Below are positions 6,655 to 10,509 of a DNA stretch of 10,509 nt, one piece after another. Position numbers and translations under genes: made by a program. Within the stretch, counting starts at the first letter, position 1, and every line of letters begins with the position of its first letter. The notes under the pieces are model-generated. The model saw nothing but the letters and a program-made list of their open reading frames with translations, did not search any database and was not told where the DNA came from. Source of the stretch: Candidatus Melainabacteria bacterium (lineage in GTDB: Bacteria; Cyanobacteriota; Vampirovibrionia; Obscuribacterales; Obscuribacteraceae); NCBI GenBank assembly GCA_003151275.1, contig PLXC01000133.1, positions 36,956 to 47,464 of the forward strand. Reading direction: 5' to 3'.

Positions 6655-8313
6655 TTACCAGATCGGCCAGAAACCGAGTATAAATCTTTGCGACGGCTGT
6701 ATAGCATGTTGCCCAATCAGCTGATAATCAAAGGTCACACGCAACCGCCCTTTGTTAGGCGTGTGCAGATCCAACGCCTCTCCAGCTGTGAACGTGTAAG
6801 TCGTATTATCATGCGTCACTCCATTGGTACGAAACTGATCATAGCGAAGGATACTTGTCAAATACGATCTAACTGGCATGGCCACTAAATCGACAGTGTA
6901 ACCGTATCCGTTGCTGGCACCATAATTAACGCTTGGGTCATCCAGGTTGCGCCGCTGATGAAAAGTAGTGAGACCAAAGCTAGGATTAAAGCGTACATAT
7001 CCTTTCTTATCCTGGAACGACTTGTTTATCCAGCTTGTCCACCAAATGAAGGGCGATGATTGTCGGCCCACCAGGTTACCTGATGGCGCTGTATTTATAT
7101 TGAAAGCTGGCGTCGTGCCCATCGTAAGGTTGCTCTGGATGCCGCTGATGCCGGTTTTGCCGATCAACTTCTCCCCACTCACCCCTACCCCATAACCGCG
7201 CTGGTAGGTAATGTTGGAGTCCAAGCTGGTCTGTGAACCTGGCTGCCAGTAGCCAAAAACTTTGCCGGTAGTCCAGTTGTGCCCAGTTGCAGACAGTGAA
7301 ACCGTCTTTGACGTGGCTGTCGGATCAAAGCCGTTAATTGCACTGTAAACGCCAGGGGATGTCTGGGTGATCGTTCTGTCTGCTCCGCCGAACCCTATGT
7401 TCTGCCAGTTGAAACCCTGACCACCCGCGACTTGAATAAAGGTCTTGTCATTTCCGTAGTTTGCCAAGCCCTGGAGTAGTTCGAAGTGTTGAAAGAAACC
7501 GTGGTCGTTTACCAGAGGAAGCCCTTGCACCCAAGTTGAGAGGTGCTTCGTAATCGGGCCGACCGCGTATAGGGACATGTTGGTATAGCCGTAGCTAGGG
7601 ACCGTTGGCGCACCAGGGTTTTTGTCCCACTCGATGGTCGGATTGAAGCCCATACTAAAGTAGTCTTGTTGCAGCTTGATCGGACGCAAGTCATATCTGC
7701 CTTCCGTAAGATCCTTTTTCAAGCGTGGATCTAGCTGGAAAGTTTCTACGATATTTGTCTTCAAAACGTTTCCAAACGTCCTCGGCTTCCTTCCGGAGAC
7801 TGCCTGATTCTGGCTGGCGGCAGTTGTGGTAGTTGAGCTGTCCGCAGGAGGGTCCGTAGAAGAAGTGGTGGCAGCGATGGTGGCAACTGTCGGGTCAAAC
7901 ATGGTGGCAGATGCAGTACCAGCTTCAGAGGCAGTGGCAGCGGAGCTTGTGGCGGCACCGGCAGTGGCAACAATAGCGGAACTTGTGGCGGCACTTGCAG
8001 TGGCATCAGCAACGGAGCTTGTGGCGGCAGCAGTGACTGCGGCCGCGGTGGCTGTAGCGCCGGATGGCTTAGAGTCAGCAATCATCCCAGAGCTACTCTG
8101 GGCGGCTTCAACTCCTTTCTTGCTGTTAATACCGTCTGCACGAATTGCAAGGGAATTAATCGGGACGTCCAGCTGTTGTTCGTGCGCAAACACGCTACAA
8201 CAACAGGTCAGGAAAGATAGCGAGAGAACCGTAACTGCTGCGCTAAGAGTGCGCAAACAAAAAACATCAAAATGCCTCTGCTGGCTGAGAATTATTTTAG
8301 TCGTAGGGATCAC
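6655..8313 (-). CDS. Predicted outer-membrane beta-barrel protein with Ala/Ser/Thr-rich linker
   Basis: I choose the GTG at 8313 (552 residues) because AAGGTGA lies eight bases upstream; a GTG at 8325 overlaps that site. A signal peptide ends at about SVFA (residue 43). Residues about 86-171 are almost only Ala, Ser and Thr with 12-residue imperfect repeats, probably an unfolded spacer. From about 181 to the end the sequence has alternating polar and aromatic residues, many Gly/Asn/Tyr/Trp and short turns, and closes with FILGFWPIW; a terminal aromatic residue is typical of outer-membrane barrels. The barrel is about 370 residues. It carries no CXXCH, while the next gene, 52 bases downstream, carries a heme domain usually joined to such barrels. 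The likely role is a pore or sleeve for that cytochrome, or a solute channel. A specific porin family is not assigned. Confidence 0.75.
   Translation of the reverse strand: MIPTTKIILSQQRHFDVFCLRTLSAAVTVLSLSFLTCCCSVFAHEQQLDVPINSLAIRADGINSKKGVEAAQSSSGMIADSKPSGATATAAAVTAAATSSVADATASAATSSAIVATAGAATSSAATASEAGTASATMFDPTVATIAATTSSTDPPADSSTTTTAASQNQAVSGRKPRTFGNVLKTNIVETFQLDPRLKKDLTEGRYDLRPIKLQQDYFSMGFNPTIEWDKNPGAPTVPSYGYTNMSLYAVGPITKHLSTWVQGLPLVNDHGFFQHFELLQGLANYGNDKTFIQVAGGQGFNWQNIGFGGADRTITQTSPGVYSAINGFDPTATSKTVSLSATGHNWTTGKVFGYWQPGSQTSLDSNITYQRGYGVGVSGEKLIGKTGISGIQSNLTMGTTPAFNINTAPSGNLVGRQSSPFIWWTSWINKSFQDKKGYVRFNPSFGLTTFHQRRNLDDPSVNYGASNGYGYTVDLVAMPVRSYLTSILRYDQFRTNGVTHDNTTYTFTAGEALDLHTPNKGRLRVTFDYQLIGQHAIQPSQRFILGFWPIW
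7942..8040. repeat. Imperfect 36-bp tandem repeats within the barrel gene
   Basis: Units begin at 7942, 7978 and 8014, each starting GGAGCTTGTGGCGGCA or a near copy. Two are full length and the third breaks down after about 27 bases. A more degenerate copy may precede them. They encode 12-residue Ala/Ser/Thr blocks starting AATSS. The bias also makes the opposite strand falsely open over this stretch. Confidence 0.75.
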
Positions 8314-8403
8314 AGGTTCAGTCACCTTGAAAAGAGCACAGAAGGTAGTGGTGCTGAAATCGAACTTGATTCAGCGGGAGAGTTATTTACACGGGTTACC
8401 GAC

Positions 8404-8787
8404 TCATTTAAGAGTTTTGCAATACTTGTACAGAGCGTCCAAAGTTGCTGCATCGTTAGCAATCTTTGGAGCAGCAGGCATGGCGCCTGTGGGCTTGAGG
8501 AGATAATCTTTGAACTTGACTAGGGAAGCGAGCTTGGCAGAACCTTTTACTGGCTTTTTGGGGTCTATCAGGTTGCCACCACCAGTATGGCAACTGGCGC
8601 AATTTTCTTTGAAGATCTGCTCTCCATTTGGCGCGGCAGCTTTTGGCGCGGCAGCTTTTGGCGCGGCAGCTTTTGGCGCGGCTCCAGCTTTCGGGCTGAG
8701 AACCTGTGCCCATAAGGTGACAGCAATCAACAATGCCACAAGTGGTAACGATCTGACGCTACGAAGGTTGTTAAAGTCGTTCTTCAT
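8404..8787 (-). CDS. Monoheme class I c-type cytochrome, cytochrome c6/c553-like
   Basis: A 127-residue exported electron carrier, first gene of the apparent operon. The ATG at 8787 has GGAG five bases before it, so the TTG further upstream at 8805 is rejected. The signal peptide covers about residues 1-37. It is followed by AAPK-type repeats (about 37-54), then the heme domain: IFKENCASCH with the heme site CASCH at 63-67, GGGNLI as in cytochrome c6, and axial Met103 in GAMPAAP. The C-terminus ALYKYCKTLK contains an extra Cys123. Small carriers of this kind take electrons from a bc/b6f complex to an oxidase or other acceptor. The heme-loop sequence NLIDPKKPVKGS is nearly the same as NLINPSKPIKGT in the diheme cytochrome three genes on, so the two domains are probably paralogous. 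Confidence 0.92.
   Translation of the reverse strand: MKNDFNNLRSVRSLPLVALLIAVTLWAQVLSPKAGAAPKAAAPKAAAPKAAAPNGEQIFKENCASCHTGGGNLIDPKKPVKGSAKLASLVKFKDYLLKPTGAMPAAPKIANDAATLDALYKYCKTLK
8630..8682. repeat. 15-bp tandem repeats coding for AAPKA in the cytochrome linker
   Basis: GGCGCGGCAGCTTTT occurs three times without a mismatch at 8630-8644, 8645-8659 and 8660-8674, with a partial fourth copy (GGCGCGGC) to 8682. The period is five codons, so changes in copy number keep the frame. The repeats lie between signal peptide and heme domain and probably act as a flexible spacer. Confidence 0.95.
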
Positions 8788-8818
8788 GCAGGCTCCATAT
8801 GACAATACAAGAGGTCCT

Positions 8819-8856
8819 GATATCCAAATATCGGCACTCTGATAATAGAGGATATC
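8819..8856. promoter_or_regulatory. Inverted repeat and paired GATATC sites upstream of the cytochrome operon
   Basis: GATAT-CCAA-ATATC (8819-8832) is an inverted repeat about 32 bases upstream of the cytochrome start. GATATC occurs at 8819-8824 and again at 8851-8856, 32 bp apart, close to three helical turns. A regulator or promoter element is plausible, but no consensus is recognised. Confidence 0.3.
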
Positions 8857-8869
8857 TGCTTGATTAGTG

Positions 8870-8903
8870 TAAAAACAATCATTCGATCGAATGATTGTTT
8901 TTA
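8870..8903. promoter_or_regulatory. 34-bp perfect palindrome between divergent genes
   Basis: Each half reads TAAAAACAATCATTCGA, with the centre in CGATCG, and there is no mismatch over 34 bp. It lies 82 bases upstream of the cytochrome start on the minus strand and 98 bases upstream of the LuxR-type start on the + strand. The position suits a shared operator. As RNA it would make a long hairpin ending in GUUUUUA in either direction, so a leader attenuator or intrinsic terminator is an alternative. Because both flanking genes point away from it, a plain end-of-gene terminator is less likely. Confidence 0.6.
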
Positions 8904-9001
8904 GCTGTTAACCATCATCCCAAGGATGAAGGTCATTCAACCACAGGACGGTTGTCCGTCCCTGCACAAATCCTCAGAATGGAACCATGAGGAAAAAGCG
9001 C

Positions 9002-9241
9002 ATGGTCAGCAAAACAACGCCCAACAAGAAGCCAATCTCGATCTTACGAGACTCGCTGTCGAAGCGCGAACTTCAGGTCTTAAAGTTAATCGTGGAAGGC
9101 TGTTCCGATCAAACAATCGCTGAAAAGCTGGTTATGGCCCTGCCGACCGCGAAAAGCCATGTTCGCAATATCCTCAACAAAATGGCGGTTGACAACCGTA
9201 CTCAAGCAGCCGTTCTGTCCGTCAGACTTGGTCTTGTATAA
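9002..9241 (+). CDS. Stand-alone LuxR/GerE-type helix-turn-helix protein
   Basis: A 79-residue DNA-binding protein. The ATG at 9002 has GAGGAA at 8989-8994, seven bases away; an ATG at 8987 has no good site. After a basic N-terminal tail, residues about 19-79 form a GerE domain: LSKRELQVLKLIVEGCSDQ, then TIAEKL (first HTH helix), TAKSHVRNIL (recognition helix) and KMAVDNRTQAAVLSVRLGLV. There is no receiver or ligand domain and an in-frame stop lies upstream at 8927-8929, so this is not the tail of a longer response regulator as read. Such short proteins may be constitutive regulators or be controlled by expression or partner binding. It is divergent from the cytochrome operon with a palindrome between them, which makes it the natural candidate regulator of that operon; this is inference. 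Confidence 0.85.
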   Translation: MVSKTTPNKKPISILRDSLSKRELQVLKLIVEGCSDQTIAEKLVMALPTAKSHVRNILNKMAVDNRTQAAVLSVRLGLV

Positions 9242-9380
9242 ATGCACCAGAAAGCTCTGCATCAGTGGGCGGGAAAAGTCTAACTGTAATTTCTTGGGAC
9301 GCCCATAAAGACACTATATATGGTGCCTCGCTATTCTATTGTTGACAACTGTACGATCCGGAATTGGCTGTAGCATGCAT

Positions 9381-10509
9381 TCATGCTGTCTTATCGATTG
9401 GTGCGGTCAGTTTCAGCCCTATAATCAAAAAAAGAGCCGCCAGCAGTGCGAAGGCCGCTCCGAGCAAAAATGGAGCCGCAGGAGAGACTTTGTCCCACAG
9501 CATTCCAGCCACTAATGAAGCTGGCAAGAGCGTAATTCCTGTAGCTAAATTAACGAAACCAAATGCTGTTCCTCGTTGGTCCTCTGGTACTTTGTCTGCC
9601 ACCATCGCCAACAAAACCCCCTGGCTCATACCAAGATACAAACCATAGACCGCGAAGAGTAGCCAGGTTTGCCAAGCGGCGTTGGCCAAAGCGAAGCCTG
9701 CGTATACCAGAGCATAGAGAGCAAAACCACCTGTCAACAAACCGAATCTGCCGATCCGATCAGATAGTGCTCCCAATGGATAAGCGCTCAAAGTATATGT
9801 AATATTCATGACCACCACACTCAGCGGTATGAAATCATCGGTAATCCCTAGTTGCTTCGTTCTCAGTAACAGAAACGCGTCACTTGAGTTTCCCAAATTG
9901 AAAATTAGTGCTGCCGCAACTAGAATCCAGTATTGCTTGCCAAGCCTGCGTAAAGCTTGCCACTCAAGCGGGTTACGAACCGCAACCTTCTTGGTGCCTT
10001 TGCGTTCTTCCACACCAACTACCAGTAGCAGCACGGCTGCCACCGCGGGCACCACTGCGCACCAGAAAATAAATCGATAGTTGCTGTGCGACAGCAACAT
10101 CAAGACAAAGGCAGTGAGTGGACCAAGAAACGCACCGGCAGTGTCCAGAGATTGCCGTAGTCCATACGCGGCGCCGCGACTTTCTGGCGGAACGCTATCT
10201 GCCACCAGTGCATCACGAGGCGCTCCGCGTATGCCCTTGCCCATACGATCAGTTGTTCGCGCTAACAATATCCATAGAGGATTTTGCGCCAAAGCAAACA
10301 GCGGTTTTACAGCTGTCGATAATCCGTATCCAGCGACAACCAGGATTTTGCGGCGTCCAAGATAGTCGCTTAACACTCCTGACACTAACTTCATAACCGA
10401 TGCGATCGACTCGGCTATTCCTTCTATTAATCCAACAATCGTTACGCTTGCCCCCAGACTGACAACAAGGAACATTGGTAACAAGCAATGAATCATCTCT
10501 GAACTCGTG
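9381..10509 (-). CDS. Major facilitator superfamily transporter (N-terminus outside the window)
   Basis: The frame is open to the right edge; the residues just before the first visible Met read TSSE, and SSEMI is typical inside the first helix region of this group, so the true start lies outside the window and about 20 residues may be missing. About 375 residues are visible. The MFS motif A is seen as GVLSDYLGRRK between helices 2 and 3, and a second copy as GALSDRIGRF in the C-terminal half. The stretch DRMGKGIRGAPRDALVADSVPPESRGAAYG, here only quoted as its hallmarks DRMGKGIRGAPRDAL and PPESRGAAYG, is typical of a drug/proton-antiporter-like (DHA1-type) subgroup. About eleven to twelve membrane spans are expected in the whole protein. 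The substrate cannot be told. It is convergent with the LuxR-type gene and is probably a separate unit from the respiratory operon. Confidence 0.93.
   Translation of the reverse strand, partial: TSSEMIHCLLPMFLVVSLGASVTIVGLIEGIAESIASVMKLVSGVLSDYLGRRKILVVAGYGLSTAVKPLFALAQNPLWILLARTTDRMGKGIRGAPRDALVADSVPPESRGAAYGLRQSLDTAGAFLGPLTAFVLMLLSHSNYRFIFWCAVVPAVAAVLLLVVGVEERKGTKKVAVRNPLEWQALRRLGKQYWILVAAALIFNLGNSSDAFLLLRTKQLGITDDFIPLSVVVMNITYTLSAYPLGALSDRIGRFGLLTGGFALYALVYAGFALANAAWQTWLLFAVYGLYLGMSQGVLLAMVADKVPEDQRGTAFGFVNLATGITLLPASLVAGMLWDKVSPAAPFLLGAAFALLAALFLIIGLKLTAPIDKTA

Noticed and set aside
7826..8506. Long + strand frame of 226 codons opposite the barrel gene
   Set aside because: It is a shadow of the Ala/Ser/Thr-rich repeats on the minus strand; its product is repetitive Val/Ala with no domain, and the minus frame has a signal peptide and barrel.
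8926..9123. + strand frame starting at 8926
   Set aside because: It runs out of phase through the LuxR-type gene, which has the clear HTH domain and better ribosome site.
1293..9311. GCCCATAAA shared upstream of usp and near 9303
   Set aside because: A nine-base match without further similarity around it is too short to claim a common regulatory site.
9372..9387. AGCATG-CATT-CATGCT inverted repeat over the MFS stop codon
   Set aside because: Short stem with low GC and no T run in either direction, so I do not call it a terminator.
1..10509. CRISPR arrays, tRNA or rRNA genes, insertion sequences
   Set aside because: No regularly spaced repeats with unique spacers, no cloverleaf or rRNA motifs and no transposase-like frame were seen; the tandem repeats found lie within coding linkers or at a gene end.

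Overview
The window reads as a chromosomal piece of a Gram-negative-type bacterium with two membranes: it encodes a predicted outer-membrane beta-barrel, several exported c-type cytochromes and two proteins with twin-arginine (Tat) signals. Base composition looks near 50% GC. The cytochrome b has cytochrome b6-like features and the first carrier resembles cytochrome c6. That points weakly to a non-photosynthetic relative of Cyanobacteria (the Obscuribacterales/Melainabacteria type), but this is inference and needs a phylogeny.

Layout. Positions 1-493 hold no convincing gene. On the + strand follow a dienelactone-hydrolase-type alpha/beta-hydrolase whose nucleophile and histidine positions are both changed (494-1186), and a two-domain universal stress protein (1336-2196). 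Just before the stress protein, and overlapping its start codon, is a coding-looking stretch without a usual start codon (1223-1339). A hairpin made by a tandem 18-bp duplication separates this block from the convergent minus-strand block.

The minus strand from about 8787 down to 2242 carries an apparent respiratory operon of eight genes. In transcription order these are: a c6-like monoheme cytochrome, an outer-membrane barrel with a low-complexity linker, a diheme cytochrome whose first heme domain resembles those of cytochrome-porins, a Tat-exported hemerythrin-like protein, an unrecognised membrane protein, a Tat-anchored Rieske protein, a single-chain b6/IV-like cytochrome b, and a membrane-anchored monoheme cytochrome with a calcium-type repeat. 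The last three overlap by ATGA and form a quinol:cytochrome c oxidoreductase. Electrons would pass from quinol through Rieske and the anchored cytochrome to soluble periplasmic cytochromes. The final acceptor is not encoded here. The barrel plus heme-domain pair raises the possibility of an electron route to the outer membrane.

Upstream and divergent is a stand-alone LuxR-type HTH protein (9002-9241). A 34-bp perfect palindrome lies between it and the operon, well placed to act as a shared operator. The right end holds most of an MFS transporter on the minus strand, whose N-terminus lies outside the window.
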